NCBI GenBank assembly: GCA_019359715.1
Contig: JAHHGS010000125.1
Coordinates: 1-33,739 of the forward strand
From: Aphanocapsa sp. GSE-SYN-MK-11-07L
Lineage (GTDB): Bacteria; Cyanobacteriota; Cyanobacteriia; Thermosynechococcales; Thermosynechococcaceae
DNA: 33,739 nucleotides
Direction of reading: 5' to 3'
In this document: piece by piece, positions 16,027-25,805 of the stretch
How the letters are laid out: each line of letters opens with the position of its first letter
How positions within the stretch are numbered: position 1 is the first letter of the stretch
Translations under genes and position numbers: made by a program
Notes under the pieces: model-generated
Told to the model about the DNA's origin: nothing
The model's database searches: none
What the model saw: only the letters and a program-made list of their open reading frames with translations

Positions 16027-18138
16027 TTACGGAACTTCTAGCTGTTGCAGTAGCGCTAAAAACTCTGGCTCCGACAGGCAGGGAATGCCTAGCGTTTGAG
16101 CGGTTTCTAACTTACTGCCTGCCTCTGCGCCAACAATGACAAAGTCAGTTTTTTTACTAACAGAATTGGTGACTTTTCCCCCCGCCCGTTGGACAAGCTG
16201 TTTAGCCTGGTCTCGCTTTAGGGTGGGCAGTGTGCCCGTCAGGACAAATACCTTACCCGCTAGAGCGGTGCTGGTTGGGGCGGACTTGCCCTCTCCGACT
16301 AATTGCAGCCCGATCGCCCGTAGTTTTTCAACTAAGTCTTGATGGCTAGTCGTTTGCAGCCATTCGTAGACCGATTGGGCAATTTCTGGCCCAATCCCAT
16401 GCACGGCGGCGATCGCGGCTGGACTGGCTTCGATCAGCCGATCAACGCTGGTGAAATATTCACTCAAAAGTTGGGCATTCACACTGCCAACATGACGAAT
16501 GCCGAGACCATACAGCACCCGTGACCAAGGCCGCTGTTTTGAGTGGGCGATCGCCGCTACGATTTTGCTGGCAGATTTTTGCCCCATTCGATCTAGGCTG
16601 GCCAATTGCTCTATCGTCAACTGATAAAGGTCAGCCACCGACTGCACCAACTGCTGATCAACCCACTGCCGGACTAGCTTTTCACCCACGCCATCAATAT
16701 CCAGCGCATCTCGGCTCACCCAATGAATGATCCCGCCCCGGACGATCGCTGGGCAGACTGGGTTGACACAGCGAGTCACCGCTTCATTGGCGGGCTGGAC
16801 AACCGGCTGAGCGCACTCTGGGCAATGGCTGGGCATTTCAAACTGCTGCGCATCGGCGGGGCGCAGCTCAGCAAACACTTGCAGGACTTCCGGAATAATT
16901 TCCCCCGCCTTGTGAATCGCTACCTTGTCGCCAATGTGGATATCCAGTTCCGCCAGTCGATCGCGGTTGTGCAGGGTGGCGCGGGCCACAGTTGTCCCAG
17001 CCAGTTCGACTGGCCGCAGCTCCGCCACCGGGGTCAGTGCCCCTGTTCGTCCGACATTGACGCTAATGTTGAGCACCTCAGTCACGGCTTGCTCTGGTTC
17101 GTACTTCCAGGCGATCGCCCAGCGAGGAAATTTTTGGGTGAATCCCAGTTCGGCTTGCAGCAGCAGAGGATTAAGCTTCACTACCACGCCATCGGTCATG
17201 TAGGGCAGAGTTTTCCGCTCGGTAGACCAGCGATCGTAATAGGCTTGCACCTGCTCCAGGTCTGGGCAGCGTTGTCGGTTGGGATTGACTCGAAACCCAA
17301 TCTGCTGCAATTGCTCCAAACAGTCCGATTGGCTGGTTGGCTGCTGGCTAGCCGTCAGATCAGAGCTAAACAAACCCAACTGCCCGTCCCTTGGCTCAGA
17401 AAGGACGTACAGCGTATAGGCAAAAAAGTCGAGCTGGCGCTGGGCGACAATCCGGGCGTCAAGCTGACGTAAAGTTCCAGCCGCAGCGTTGCGGGGGTTG
17501 GCAAAAAGCTGCTCGCCTGCCTGCTCCCGCTCTTGATTAATTCGATGAAAGGCAGCCAGCGGCAACAGTGCCTCGCCTCGGACTTCCACAATTGGCGGCG
17601 GCTGATCCCAATTCAGCCGCAGCGGGATCGAGCGAATTGTCCGAATGTTTTGCGTGATCTCTTCTCCTCGCATTCCATCGCCACGGGTCACCCCCCGCGC
17701 TAGTAGGCCATTTTCGTAGGTCAAGGCGATCGCTGAGCCGTCAATTTTGAGTTCACAAACATAGTCCCAGGTTTGCTCAGGCAAGGAGTGGTCGTGATTG
17801 CTCGTCCAGTATCTTTGCCAGCGGTCTTGCCACGCCTGCATTTCAGCCAAGTTAAAGGCATTTTCTAAGCTGTAAAGCGGCACTTGATGCTGGACAGAGC
17901 TAAATTGGGTCGCTGGCTGTTCACCCACCCGCTGAGTTGGGCTATCGGTTGTCACTAAGTTGGGATGTTCTGCTTCTAAGTCCTGGAGTTGGCGATAGAA
18001 CTGGTCGTAGACCGCATCTTCCATGATCGGCTGGTCGAGCACGTAGTAGGCATAGCTAGCCCGTTGCAGGAGCTGCCGCAGGTCTTGTATTTGAGTTTTA
18101 ATGGATGCCACTGCGATTATCTCCCTGCCTGCGTTCAT
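16027..18138 (-). CDS. ligA: NAD-dependent DNA ligase LigA
   Basis: NAD+-dependent ligase that seals nicks in replication and repair. The 703-residue protein is of expected length. The Ia domain ([20 protein letters not shown]) is followed by the adenylation site CELKIDGSA, with the nucleophile Lys at about residue 131. Next come the OB-fold, a four-Cys zinc finger (CPECAQPVV then [10 protein letters not shown]) and helix-hairpin-helix repeats ([20 protein letters not shown] and [12 protein letters not shown]). The BRCT domain [20 protein letters not shown] closes the protein. All domains are intact. The start at 18138 is the longest; a GTG ten codons in ([12 protein letters not shown]) is an alternative. 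It appears monocistronic. Confidence 0.97.
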   Translation of the reverse strand: MNAGREIIAVASIKTQIQDLRQLLQRASYAYYVLDQPIMEDAVYDQFYRQLQDLEAEHPNLVTTDSPTQRVGEQPATQFSSVQHQVPLYSLENAFNLAEMQAWQDRWQRYWTSNHDHSLPEQTWDYVCELKIDGSAIALTYENGLLARGVTRGDGMRGEEITQNIRTIRSIPLRLNWDQPPPIVEVRGEALLPLAAFHRINQEREQAGEQLFANPRNAAAGTLRQLDARIVAQRQLDFFAYTLYVLSEPRDGQLGLFSSDLTASQQPTSQSDCLEQLQQIGFRVNPNRQRCPDLEQVQAYYDRWSTERKTLPYMTDGVVVKLNPLLLQAELGFTQKFPRWAIAWKYEPEQAVTEVLNISVNVGRTGALTPVAELRPVELAGTTVARATLHNRDRLAELDIHIGDKVAIHKAGEIIPEVLQVFAELRPADAQQFEMPSHCPECAQPVVQPANEAVTRCVNPVCPAIVRGGIIHWVSRDALDIDGVGEKLVRQWVDQQLVQSVADLYQLTIEQLASLDRMGQKSASKIVAAIAHSKQRPWSRVLYGLGIRHVGSVNAQLLSEYFTSVDRLIEASPAAIAAVHGIGPEIAQSVYEWLQTTSHQDLVEKLRAIGLQLVGEGKSAPTSTALAGKVFVLTGTLPTLKRDQAKQLVQRAGGKVTNSVSKKTDFVIVGAEAGSKLETAQTLGIPCLSEPEFLALLQQLEVP

Positions 18139-18330
18139 AAGGTGTCTCCGAGGGAGAATCGCGCCGGATTCTGGTCGGGGGCTTCCCCAATTTAATCAAC
18201 GATTAGGCAACCCGCAATCACAAGTTGAAGAAATGCTGGATAGCGGATTGTCTATTAGTCGTGCTGTCAGCAAAATTATGTCTGCAAAACATAACAATTC
18301 TGTTTTCTAAGCATTGATCCCCAGTCGCTT

Positions 18331-18356
18331 GCAATGTCACAATTTCATGACATTGC
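18331..18356. repeat. Perfect 9-bp inverted repeat upstream of the DUF4912 gene
   Basis: GCAATGTCA (18331-18339) and TGACATTGC (18348-18356) are exact inverses separated by eight bases. The repeat has no T-tract, so a terminator is unlikely. It lies 58 bases before the candidate -35 box of the DUF4912 gene and could be a dimeric regulator site. The rest of 18139-18410 shows no supported gene. Confidence 0.5.
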
Positions 18357-18413
18357 GATCCCCGCGCTGCCCGAAATTCCGTCGATCGCTGGCAAATCGC
18401 GCCTTAACAAGGC

Positions 18414-18444
18414 TTGACTCTCTGTAAATTTTTGGCAATATACA
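18414..18444 (+). promoter_or_regulatory. Candidate sigma-70-type promoter of the DUF4912 gene
   Basis: TTGACT (18414-18419) is followed by an AT-rich -10 region, AATATA or TATACA, within 18437-18444 (spacing 17 or 19). It lies about 105 bases before the ATG, leaving a moderately long 5' leader. The leader carries a good ribosome-binding site GGAGG (18535-18539). Confidence 0.5.
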
Positions 18445-18547
18445 AACAAGGGGAAACGATCCCCAGCCCGTTGGCTAAGTTGCAGAGTCTCATTTTGCCA
18501 GTGAGAATCTCCTCCTCAGTCAGGCCCAAGTATCGGAGGCAATCGCA

Positions 18548-19771
18548 ATGGTTAACGAACGGATACCTTTAGAGGAGATGACCTTACGGCAGCTGCGTCG
18601 AGTTGCCAGTGAGTACAGCATTTCCCGCTATAGCCGGATGCGGAAAGATCAACTCCTAACCGCTATTCAGTCAAAGCAGAATCTAATCTCTGCCCCAAGC
18701 CCATCCCGTAATCTGGAGTCACAAGAAAAAGTGGAAGCAGCAAAATTTGAAGTTGGTCAAGTTGATTTAACCGGGGGTTCGTTGGCAGTTGTGGATGAAG
18801 GCTTTGGTGATTTACCCGGCGGCTATGGCGACAGCCGAATTGTCATCATGCCGCGTGATCCGCAGTGGGCTTATGTCTACTGGGATATTCCAAATGAGCA
18901 TCGCCAAGAACTGCGCCGCCAAGGTGGGCAACAACTGGCCCTGCGAATTTGTGACTCAACTGACGTTGACCTCAATCATCAGGCTTCCCACAGCGTCCAA
19001 GAGTATCCCTGTGATGAATTAGCCAGAGAGTGGTATCTGCCGATCCCAGTCAGCGATCGCGACTACATTGCTGAAATTGGCTACCGCTGCGCCGATGGTC
19101 GCTGGTTAGTGCTGGCTCGGTCTGCCCCGGTTCGGATTCCGCCCACCTATCCGACTGACTGGATTAGCGATCGGTTTATCACCGTCAACTGGGACACGGA
19201 TTTGCGCGGTCAGACCCTGATTGATTTGGGTTCCCCCAACGTTGGCAAGGAAATGGCACCGACGATGGACGAAGACAACCCGATTTACAGCAACATTTTT
19301 GCCCTGGCCCGCAGCGCCGAGGCGCAGCGAGTTGCTGGTTCAATCTACGGCTCCATGCAGCAAGTGCCCGTCCATGAAGAATCACTTAGCTCCTACGTTT
19401 TCCCCTCTGGGGTTGGCATGTGGGCAGTCCCAACAGCTTCTGGACTCACAATGTCTGGCGTTGGTTTCTCAGCTTCCATGCCCCCCGTTCGCCCTCGCTC
19501 GTTCTGGCTGGTCGCCGATGCTGAACTGATTGTTTATGGAGCGACGGAACCCGATGCCACGGTTACGATTGGCGATCGCCCAATTCAACTCAGCTCTGAC
19601 GGCACCTTCCGGTTCCAGATGTCCTTCCAGGATGGGCTAATTGACTACCCAATTGTGGCGGTGGCCGCCGATGGGGAGCAAAATCGCGCCATTCACATGA
19701 AGTTCACCCGCGAAACCCCAGAGCGTCGCACCAACACCAAAGCAGAAGCAGTTCTGGAATGGTTCAACTAG
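18548..19771 (+). CDS. SAP/Rho_N-like and DUF4912 domain protein
   Basis: A 407-residue soluble protein in three parts. Residues about 8-45 (LEEMTLRQLRRVASEYSISR then RMRKDQLLTAIQ) form a SAP/Rho N-terminal-like helical module that often binds nucleic acid. Residues about 90-210 match DUF4912, with PRDPQWAYVYWDIPNEHRQE and VSDRDYIAEIGYRCADGRWL. Residues about 325-395 (SFWLVADAELIVYGATEPDA, VTIGDRPIQLSSDGTFRF) resemble an Ig-like beta-sandwich. The function is unknown. Similar proteins are widespread in cyanobacteria. It is monocistronic, with its own promoter and a strong terminator. Confidence 0.82.
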   Translation: MVNERIPLEEMTLRQLRRVASEYSISRYSRMRKDQLLTAIQSKQNLISAPSPSRNLESQEKVEAAKFEVGQVDLTGGSLAVVDEGFGDLPGGYGDSRIVIMPRDPQWAYVYWDIPNEHRQELRRQGGQQLALRICDSTDVDLNHQASHSVQEYPCDELAREWYLPIPVSDRDYIAEIGYRCADGRWLVLARSAPVRIPPTYPTDWISDRFITVNWDTDLRGQTLIDLGSPNVGKEMAPTMDEDNPIYSNIFALARSAEAQRVAGSIYGSMQQVPVHEESLSSYVFPSGVGMWAVPTASGLTMSGVGFSASMPPVRPRSFWLVADAELIVYGATEPDATVTIGDRPIQLSSDGTFRFQMSFQDGLIDYPIVAVAADGEQNRAIHMKFTRETPERRTNTKAEAVLEWFN

Positions 19772-19814
19772 CCGGTTTTAGCTAACTCGCTAGCGGTTTC
19801 AAGCAAAAGCTGGA

Positions 19815-19857
19815 TTAAAAAGCACCTCTGACCTGATTTGGCAGAGGTGCTTTTTAA
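19815..19857. terminator. Bidirectional intrinsic terminator
   Basis: A perfect 16-bp inverted repeat, TTAAAAAGCACCTCTG (19815-19830) and CAGAGGTGCTTTTTAA (19842-19857), with an 11-base loop. Each strand ends in a T-run. It separates the convergent DUF4912 and ccmK genes. Confidence 0.9.
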
Positions 19858-19879
19858 TTAAGTTGGCACAGAAATAACC

Positions 19880-20203
19880 TTAGACCAAAAAGTCTGCCAC
19901 GCTTTCGTTGTAGTCGATTGGCAGCACCGCCATCAGGTTTTCGGCTGGACGAGGAATAATATGAGAAGAAAGAAAAAGCTTATCATTCGCAACATAAGGA
20001 TGCATTTTCTTGGCGGCCGCAATCCCTGCCTCTACCGACAGATTCACTTCTGAAACATTGCCCCGCACGATGATGGTAACGTAGGCTCCGCTGACTTTTT
20101 CCATGTAGACCAGCGTGACCCTGGCTGCTTTGACCATTACATCTGCGACGGCGAGCGCTGGAGGCAACCCCCGCACTTCAACCATCCCAACTGCCATTGA
20201 CAT
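19880..20203 (-). CDS. Carboxysome shell protein, CcmK paralogue with altered pore loop
   Basis: A single-BMC-domain protein of 107 residues that would form hexagonal shell facets of the beta-carboxysome. The family core is clear: VGMVEVRGLPPALAVADVMV, KAARVTLVYMEKVSGAYVTI, and IVRGNVSEVNLSVEAGIAAA. Compared with CcmK1/K2 (KIGSGR around the pore), this protein reads KVSGAY, so the pore-lining Ser is replaced by Gly and its neighbours differ. Before the last strand there is KKMHPYVANDKLFLSSHIIP, longer than usual. It is encoded alone rather than in a ccmKLMN operon, as are minor CcmK paralogues (CcmK3-K6 types). ATG 20203 is chosen because AGGAGA lies seven bases upstream; a GTG at 20224 would add seven unlikely residues. 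Confidence 0.88.
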   Translation of the reverse strand: MSMAVGMVEVRGLPPALAVADVMVKAARVTLVYMEKVSGAYVTIIVRGNVSEVNLSVEAGIAAAKKMHPYVANDKLFLSSHIIPRPAENLMAVLPIDYNESVADFLV

Positions 20204-20452
20204 CCGCCTGTCTCCTGAACACAAAATTCACCTCAATTATTGTACGGGTATTGCAAGGGTCTAATCAGATCGTCTGGGCAGTAAACTCAGATCATTTGCC
20301 AACTTTCTTTCCGCAGATTTGGGCAAAGAAGCATGGCAACAGTCTATGTAAATCTGTACCGTTCACCACGGGGACAAACCACAGTAAGCTAAAATAGGCA
20401 AGGTCTGGAACAACCTTGCTTCTGGGCTACGTGAAAAGTTTGTTTTCATGGG

Positions 20453-20475
20453 AGTGGGTCTAACCCACTTTTTTT
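20453..20475 (+). terminator. Intrinsic-terminator-like hairpin just before rimP (possible attenuator)
   Basis: AGTGGGT (20453-20459) and ACCCACT (20463-20469) form a 7-bp stem with a CTA loop, followed by a run of seven T (20469-20475). It sits only 18 bases before the rimP ATG and downstream of the likely promoter region (a TAAAAT at about 20391). Similar AGTGGG/CCCACT hairpins precede rimP in several bacterial groups, as I recall. It could attenuate the rimP-nusA-ylxR-infB operon, whose product NusA itself acts on termination. A second weaker hairpin (GCAAGG/CCTTGC) lies at about 20398-20419. Confidence 0.7.
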
Positions 20476-20493
20476 GTCTTTAATTTCTCTGCC

Positions 20494-20952
20494 ATGAGTC
20501 ATCCTCTGATTCCAGAAATCTTAAATCTAGCGGCTCCAGTAGCGGCTGATTTACAGCTAGAAGTTGTTGGAGCTGTCTTTCACACGCATCAAGTTCCACC
20601 TGTCCTGCGGGTCGATATTCGTAACCCTGGCGGTGACATCAGCCTTGACGACTGTGAGCGGATGAGTCGAGCTTTAGAAGCTGCGCTTGATGCCAGTGAT
20701 CTAATCCCTGATGCTTATGCCTTAGAGATTTCTAGCCCTGGCATTTCTCGCTGCCTGACCAGCGATCGCGAATTTGTCTCTTTTCGGGGCTTTCCGGTCA
20801 TGGTGCAAACCAGCCAGCCTGGGCACCAAGAGTGGTTTGGCAACTTGATTAGCCGCGACGAAACGAACGTCTACCTGAATCAGAAAGGCCGAACCGTCAG
20901 CTTACCCCGGACGCTGATTATCCAAGTGCAACTGCACGAACAACATTCTTAG
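20494..20952 (+). CDS. rimP: Ribosome maturation factor RimP
   Basis: Factor for 30S subunit maturation. The 152-residue protein shows the family pattern: N-terminal domain with LQLEVVGAVF and LRVDIRNPGGDISLDDCERM, then YALEISSPGISRCLTSDREF, where the SSPG motif joins to the SH3-like C-terminal domain. It is the first gene of the conserved rimP-nusA-ylxR-infB order. It ends 17 bases before nusA. Confidence 0.95.
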   Translation: MSHPLIPEILNLAAPVAADLQLEVVGAVFHTHQVPPVLRVDIRNPGGDISLDDCERMSRALEAALDASDLIPDAYALEISSPGISRCLTSDREFVSFRGFPVMVQTSQPGHQEWFGNLISRDETNVYLNQKGRTVSLPRTLIIQVQLHEQHS

Positions 20953-20969
20953 CAATTGGAGAGACTCCT

Positions 20970-22286
20970 ATGTCAATGGTTCGCCTACCCGGCCTGCGAG
21001 AGATGATCAACGTGATTAGCCGCGAGCGCAATCTACCCAAACACGCCGTTCAGGAAGCGCTGCAAGAAGCTTTGCTAAAGGGCTATGAGCGCTATCGGCG
21101 CACCTTGCGCCTAGATGGGGCCCACTTCGACGAAGAATATTTTCAAAATTTTGATGTCGAGCTTGACCCGGATGAAGAGGGCTTTCGGGTTCTAGCCACG
21201 AAGGCAATTGTCGAGCAGGTAGACAACCCCGACCACCAGATTGCCCTCTTAGAAGTCCAGGAAGTGGCGGCTGAAGCCCAGTTGGGCGACACTGTGGTTT
21301 TGGATGTCACCCCCGATCAGCAAGACTTTGGGCGGATGGCCGCGATTCAAACCAAGCAGGTTTTAGCCCAAAAGCTGCGCGATCAGCAGCGGCGCTTGGT
21401 GCAAGAAGAATTCCAAGATTTAGAAGGAACGGTTTTACAGGCGAGAGTGCTGCGGTTTGAGCGCCGATCGGTGATTATGGCTGTGACCAGCAGCTTTGGC
21501 CAGCCCGAAGTCGAAGCCGAATTGCCGAAGCGAGAGCAACTCCCGAACGACAACTATCGGGCCAATGCCACGTTTAAAGTGTTTTTGAAACGGGTGCAAG
21601 AGGGCCCGTATCGCGGCCCGCAGTTGTTGGTTTCAAGGGCTGATGCCGGTCTGGTCGTGTATCTGTTTGCCAACGAAGTGCCAGAAATTGAAGACGAAGT
21701 GGTGCGGATTGTGGCCGTGGCCAGGGAAGCCAACCCGCCATCTCGGCACGTTGGCCCCCGGACAAAAATTGCCGTTGACACCCTAGAGCGGGATGTTGAC
21801 CCGGTGGGAGCCTGCATTGGGGCGCGGGGATCAAGAATTCAAGCCGTTGTGAACGAACTGCGGGGCGAAAAAATTGACGTGATTCGCTGGTCGCCTGATC
21901 CGGCCACCTACATTGCCAATGCCCTTAGCCCGGCCCGCGTGGATGAAGTGCGGCTGATGAATTCCGAAGAGCGTCAGGCTCATATTTTGGTGCATGAAGA
22001 CCAATTGAGTCTGGCGATCGGCAAAGAAGGTCAAAACGTCCGGCTGGCGGCTCGGTTGACCGGCTGGAAAATTGACATTAAAGACATCAATCTCTACGAT
22101 TACGAAGCTGAAAATGCCAAGGCAGCCCTAGAAGCAAGTCAGCGAGAAGAGCAATATGAACAATATGAAGAAGAGGAGATCGATCTATACGAAGAAGAAG
22201 AGATGGCAGATGAACCGGCGATCGCTGACTCAGCAGACCCAGACATCTCCATAACGGCAGCGGAAATCAAAGCAGAGGAAGAGTAA
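20970..22286 (+). CDS. nusA: Transcription termination/antitermination factor NusA
   Basis: RNA polymerase-binding factor that affects pausing, termination and antitermination. The 438 residues carry, in order, the N-terminal RNAP-binding domain (LREMINVISRERNLPKHAVQ), an S1 domain from about 135 (LEGTVLQARVLRFERRSVIM), then KH1 and KH2. The KH region includes GPRTKIAVDTLERDVDPVGA, GARGSRIQAVVNELRGEKID and LSLAIGKEGQNVRLAARLTG. It ends in an acidic tail rich in Glu, Tyr and Asp (EEQYEQYEEEEIDLYEEEE), in place of the extra acidic repeats of enterobacterial NusA. The start MSMVRLPG follows a GGAGA site. Confidence 0.97.
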   Translation: MSMVRLPGLREMINVISRERNLPKHAVQEALQEALLKGYERYRRTLRLDGAHFDEEYFQNFDVELDPDEEGFRVLATKAIVEQVDNPDHQIALLEVQEVAAEAQLGDTVVLDVTPDQQDFGRMAAIQTKQVLAQKLRDQQRRLVQEEFQDLEGTVLQARVLRFERRSVIMAVTSSFGQPEVEAELPKREQLPNDNYRANATFKVFLKRVQEGPYRGPQLLVSRADAGLVVYLFANEVPEIEDEVVRIVAVAREANPPSRHVGPRTKIAVDTLERDVDPVGACIGARGSRIQAVVNELRGEKIDVIRWSPDPATYIANALSPARVDEVRLMNSEERQAHILVHEDQLSLAIGKEGQNVRLAARLTGWKIDIKDINLYDYEAENAKAALEASQREEQYEQYEEEEIDLYEEEEMADEPAIADSADPDISITAAEIKAEEE

Positions 22287-22288
22287 CC

Positions 22289-22597
22289 TTGACAAAGAAC
22301 TACCGCCGCTGCATTAGCTGTCGGCGGCTAAGCCTTAAGACAGACTTCTTGCGGGTTGTACGAGTGTACCCTGCTCAGACAATTACCCTCAACCAGGGGG
22401 CAGGGCGTTCTGCCTACCTTTGTCCTGATGCCAGTTGTCTACAGTCGGCGCAAAAGAAAAATCGGCTGGCCCGCTGCTTAAAAGCGGCGATTCCAGAGTC
22501 TATCTACACCGCCCTCTGGCAGCAGATCAACCAGAGAGAATTTGCCGGGCAGGAAGCCTTGGCGACACACCCAAGCGAGTCCTGGCAAAATGGTTGA
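22289..22597 (+). CDS. ylxR: YlxR-family (DUF448) RNA-binding protein
   Basis: A small basic protein (102 residues) encoded between nusA and infB, as in most bacteria. The family marks are RRCISCRRLSLKTDFLRVVR at the N-terminus and GRSAYLCPDASCLQSAQKKN. The start is a TTG two bases after the nusA stop, which implies translational coupling. The C-terminal 20 residues are not conserved. The 163 bases from here to infB hold no supported gene. Confidence 0.92.
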   Translation: MTKNYRRCISCRRLSLKTDFLRVVRVYPAQTITLNQGAGRSAYLCPDASCLQSAQKKNRLARCLKAAIPESIYTALWQQINQREFAGQEALATHPSESWQNG

Positions 22598-22760
22598 TAA
22601 TAGATCAGAAGTCATGGCTTAATCAAGACTTTCAAGCGTGGTCGCAACTTGTCAACCATCACTCGACTGGCAATTGCCATGGGTAGATCGGTATTAGAGC
22701 AGTTAAGGTTGTAATGAAGGCAGTCACCATGTAAGAGCAGCAAATGTCAGAGGATAGTGG

Positions 22761-25697
22761 ATGAGTAACGGCAAAACTAGAATTTACGAGTTAGCAAAAG
22801 AGCTGCATCGAGACAATAAAGATGTGCTGGCAGTCTGTGAAAGCTTAGGTATCATCGTTAAAAGTCACAGCAGCACGATTAGCGATGATGAAGTCGATCG
22901 CATTCGGACTGCTGCCAAATCCTTGCCAATTTCATCTCCTGCGCCCATGTCTTCCCATCGCCCAGCTGCCGATTCTCGTCGCACTACCTCTACGCCTCCG
23001 CCGATTAAGCAGGCTAAGCCACAGCAAATTCTTGAAATTCGTCGGCATCAGCCGGCGGCAGAAGTGACCAGCCTCAATCGCCCCACTAGCGAAGCTAATC
23101 CCAACTCAACGACTGCTCCTAATCGGCCAGCTCGCCCAGCCGAGCCGAGACCAGCACCATTGCCGACCCAGCCCACGCCGCAGATCAGCCAATCCAGCCC
23201 CCAGCCAGCTCCCGCCGCTAAGGCAACGCTGGTTCAACCGCCGGCTAAGGCAAGAGTTGAGTCTTCCCCTGTCCAAATTGCCGAGGAACACCCCGCCTCT
23301 TTATTGCAAAAACCGCTGCTGAGGCGGGTTAGGACTGAAGAAGCCCAGCCAGAACGCTTCGCACCAACCAGTGCTGATCCAGTTGGTCGGGAATCGGCGG
23401 CGCCCAGAAGTGTGCCCCAACTTCAACCACTTCAGCGCCCCCGCCCGCCCCAGCCCGCCGACCCAAATCGGCCAATTTTAGAGAAACCACCGACTCGAAC
23501 TGCCCCTGGTGATGCCAGCAGCGCTGATGGCTCTGACCCGACAATTGAAGTTTTAGACCTTTCAGGCTCTCGACTCCTCCCTTCTCGCAGCAAGCGGCCG
23601 AAAACGAAACAGGAGGAAGAAGACCTCCTGCAAGAAGAGCTGCTGAATAAACCCGTTAATAAGCTTGGCTCTAAGGTCAAACGTCGCCCGATCGCTCAAA
23701 CTGATGAAGACGAAGACGTGGAGTTTGGCTTAGACGTGAATGCCCAGGCAGTGGTTGATGTCAGCCAGTCTTTGGTGCGTCCACCCAAGCCCAAGTCTGC
23801 CAAGCAGAGCCGGCCACCCTCGGTGGCGACCACCCGGATTGCTGCCCAAAAAACGGGGCGCAGAGGGGGACGTTTTCGCGATCGCCGGCAGCAAGAGGCG
23901 GCACCAGAGCGGCCTGAAATTATCACACTGACTGGCGATTTAACGGTTCAAGAGCTAGCCGCTCGCTTGGTTTTACCTGAATCAGAAGTGATCAAGATTC
24001 TCTTCTTTAAGGGAATTGCCGCCACGATCAACCAAATGCTCGATCTAGACACTGCCACGATGGTGGTGAAGGAACTCGGTCTGGAAATTGAGACGGCGCA
24101 AGCAGAGTCTGCGGCCAAGAAAGTGACTGAAATGCTAGCGGTCGATGATTTAGAAAATCTGCAACGCCGTCCGCCTGTCGTCACAATCATGGGACATGTT
24201 GACCACGGTAAAACAACCCTGCTGGATGCAATTCGTAAAACCAAGGTGGCACAAGGCGAAGCGGGTGGCATTACCCAGCACATTGGCGCTTACCACGTCG
24301 ATGTTGAGCACGATGGCAAGATGCAGCAGGTGGTCTTTCTGGATACGCCTGGGCACGAAGCCTTCACTGCCATGCGGGCCAGAGGAGCGCGGGTGACAGA
24401 TGTGGCAATTTTGGTTGTAGCAGCCGACGACGGTGTGCGTCCGCAGACGATTGAAGCAATTAGTCATGCCAAAGCAGCCGAAGTGCCGATTATTGTCGCC
24501 ATCAATAAGGTTGACAAAGAATCCGCCCAGCCGGATCGGGTCAAGCAAGAGCTAACCGAGTATGCCCTGGTGCCGGAAGAATGGGGTGGCGACACGATTA
24601 TGGTGCCGGTTAGCGCCATCCAGGGTGAAAACCTAGATACGCTCCTAGAGATGATTCTGCTGGTGACAGAAGTGGAGGATCTCTACGCCAACCCCGATCG
24701 CCTGGCTAGGGGAACAGTGATTGAAGCCAACCTAGACAAAGCCAGAGGAGCCGTCGCTACCCTGCTGGTGCAAAATGGCACCCTGCGGGTTGGCGATATC
24801 CTGGTTGCGGGTTCCGCCATGGGTAAAGTCCGCGCCATGATTGACGATCGCGGGCAGCGGGTGGCGGTGGCTAGCCCCTCGTTTGCGGTCGAAGTTTTGG
24901 GGCTGGGCGATGTGCCAGCGGCTGGCGATGAGTTTGAAGTCTTCAGCGATGAAAAAGAAGCCAGAGCGATCGCCACTGCCCGCTTGGATGAGCAGCGGTT
25001 GTCTCGCCTCCAGCAGGCAATGTCCTCTCGGCGCGTCTCGCTGACCGCCCTGTCTGATCAAGCCCGCGAAGGCGAACTGAAGGAACTCAATCTGATCCTG
25101 AAGGCAGATGTGCAAGGCTCCGTCGAAGCGATTCTGGGGGCGCTAGGCCAACTGCCGAAAAACGAGGTTCAGGTGCGCGTCCTTTACTCTGCGCCGGGTG
25201 AAATTTCTGAAACAGATGTCGATTTAGCCGCCGCCAGTGACGCTGTTATCATTGGCTTTAATACCACTTTAGCAACGGGTGCCCGCCAAGCCGCCGATCG
25301 CGAAGGGGTAGACATCCGCGATTACAACATCATCTACAAGCTGCTAGATGACATTCAAGGCGCGATGGAGGGCTTGCTAGAGCCAGAGCTAATCGAAGAG
25401 CCGTTAGGGCAAGCCGAAGTGCGAGCCGTCTTCCCGGTCGGCAAGGGAGCCGTTGCCGGCTGCTATGTTCAGTCGGGCAAGTTGATCCGCAACTGCAAGG
25501 TGCGAGTTCTGCGCGGGGATAAGGTTATCCACTCCGGCACCCTCAACTCCCTGAAGCGGATCAAGGAAGATGCCAGAGAAGTCAACTCCGGCTACGAGTG
25601 CGGCATTCGCCTGGATGACTTCCAAACTTGGGAAGAAAGCGACATCATCGAAGCCTTCCAAATGGTCACAAAACGCCGCAGCCTCTCTCCCGCTTAG
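22761..25697 (+). CDS. infB: Translation initiation factor IF-2
   Basis: GTPase that brings initiator tRNA to the ribosome. The 978-residue form is long, as usual in cyanobacteria. It has an N-terminal helical domain ([20 protein letters not shown]), then about 330 residues rich in Pro, Ala, Arg and Gln without order. The IF2_N domain follows ([20 protein letters not shown]). The G domain has G1 GHVDHGKT at about residue 478, G3 DTPGHEAF and G4 NKVD. Beta-barrel domains II and IV complete the protein ([20 protein letters not shown]). All motifs are intact. It is the last gene of the nus operon, with a hairpin downstream at 25719. Confidence 0.97.
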   Translation: MSNGKTRIYELAKELHRDNKDVLAVCESLGIIVKSHSSTISDDEVDRIRTAAKSLPISSPAPMSSHRPAADSRRTTSTPPPIKQAKPQQILEIRRHQPAAEVTSLNRPTSEANPNSTTAPNRPARPAEPRPAPLPTQPTPQISQSSPQPAPAAKATLVQPPAKARVESSPVQIAEEHPASLLQKPLLRRVRTEEAQPERFAPTSADPVGRESAAPRSVPQLQPLQRPRPPQPADPNRPILEKPPTRTAPGDASSADGSDPTIEVLDLSGSRLLPSRSKRPKTKQEEEDLLQEELLNKPVNKLGSKVKRRPIAQTDEDEDVEFGLDVNAQAVVDVSQSLVRPPKPKSAKQSRPPSVATTRIAAQKTGRRGGRFRDRRQQEAAPERPEIITLTGDLTVQELAARLVLPESEVIKILFFKGIAATINQMLDLDTATMVVKELGLEIETAQAESAAKKVTEMLAVDDLENLQRRPPVVTIMGHVDHGKTTLLDAIRKTKVAQGEAGGITQHIGAYHVDVEHDGKMQQVVFLDTPGHEAFTAMRARGARVTDVAILVVAADDGVRPQTIEAISHAKAAEVPIIVAINKVDKESAQPDRVKQELTEYALVPEEWGGDTIMVPVSAIQGENLDTLLEMILLVTEVEDLYANPDRLARGTVIEANLDKARGAVATLLVQNGTLRVGDILVAGSAMGKVRAMIDDRGQRVAVASPSFAVEVLGLGDVPAAGDEFEVFSDEKEARAIATARLDEQRLSRLQQAMSSRRVSLTALSDQAREGELKELNLILKADVQGSVEAILGALGQLPKNEVQVRVLYSAPGEISETDVDLAAASDAVIIGFNTTLATGARQAADREGVDIRDYNIIYKLLDDIQGAMEGLLEPELIEEPLGQAEVRAVFPVGKGAVAGCYVQSGKLIRNCKVRVLRGDKVIHSGTLNSLKRIKEDAREVNSGYECGIRLDDFQTWEESDIIEAFQMVTKRRSLSPA

Positions 25698-25718
25698 CTT
25701 CTGGAATCCGTAAAACAA

Positions 25719-25747
25719 CTTCCGCCTGTGCTTTATGCAGGCGGAAG
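25719..25747. terminator. Stem-loop after infB, probable terminator
   Basis: CTTCCGCCTG (25719-25728) and CAGGCGGAAG (25738-25747) form a perfect 10-bp stem with a 9-base loop. The T-tract on the plus strand is weak (CTGCTTTAAAG). It lies 22 bases after the infB stop and before the convergent PEP-CTERM gene. Confidence 0.6.
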
Positions 25748-25805
25748 CTGCTTTAAAGTGCTGCTGCAAAGGTGTTTCGGCCTATGCTTTCAGCTTTTCC
25801 TGCAA

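Noticed and set aside
18101-18310. Plus-strand frame with protein-like sequence (LGNPQSQVEEMLDSGLSISR) before the DUF4912 gene
   Set aside because: It starts inside ligA on the opposite strand and has no ribosome-binding site. No family was recognised, so it was left as intergenic.
22602-22760. Possible small gene between ylxR and infB
   Set aside because: Only short frames overlapping the ylxR end are open, with no start signal and no recognisable protein. Treated as spacer.
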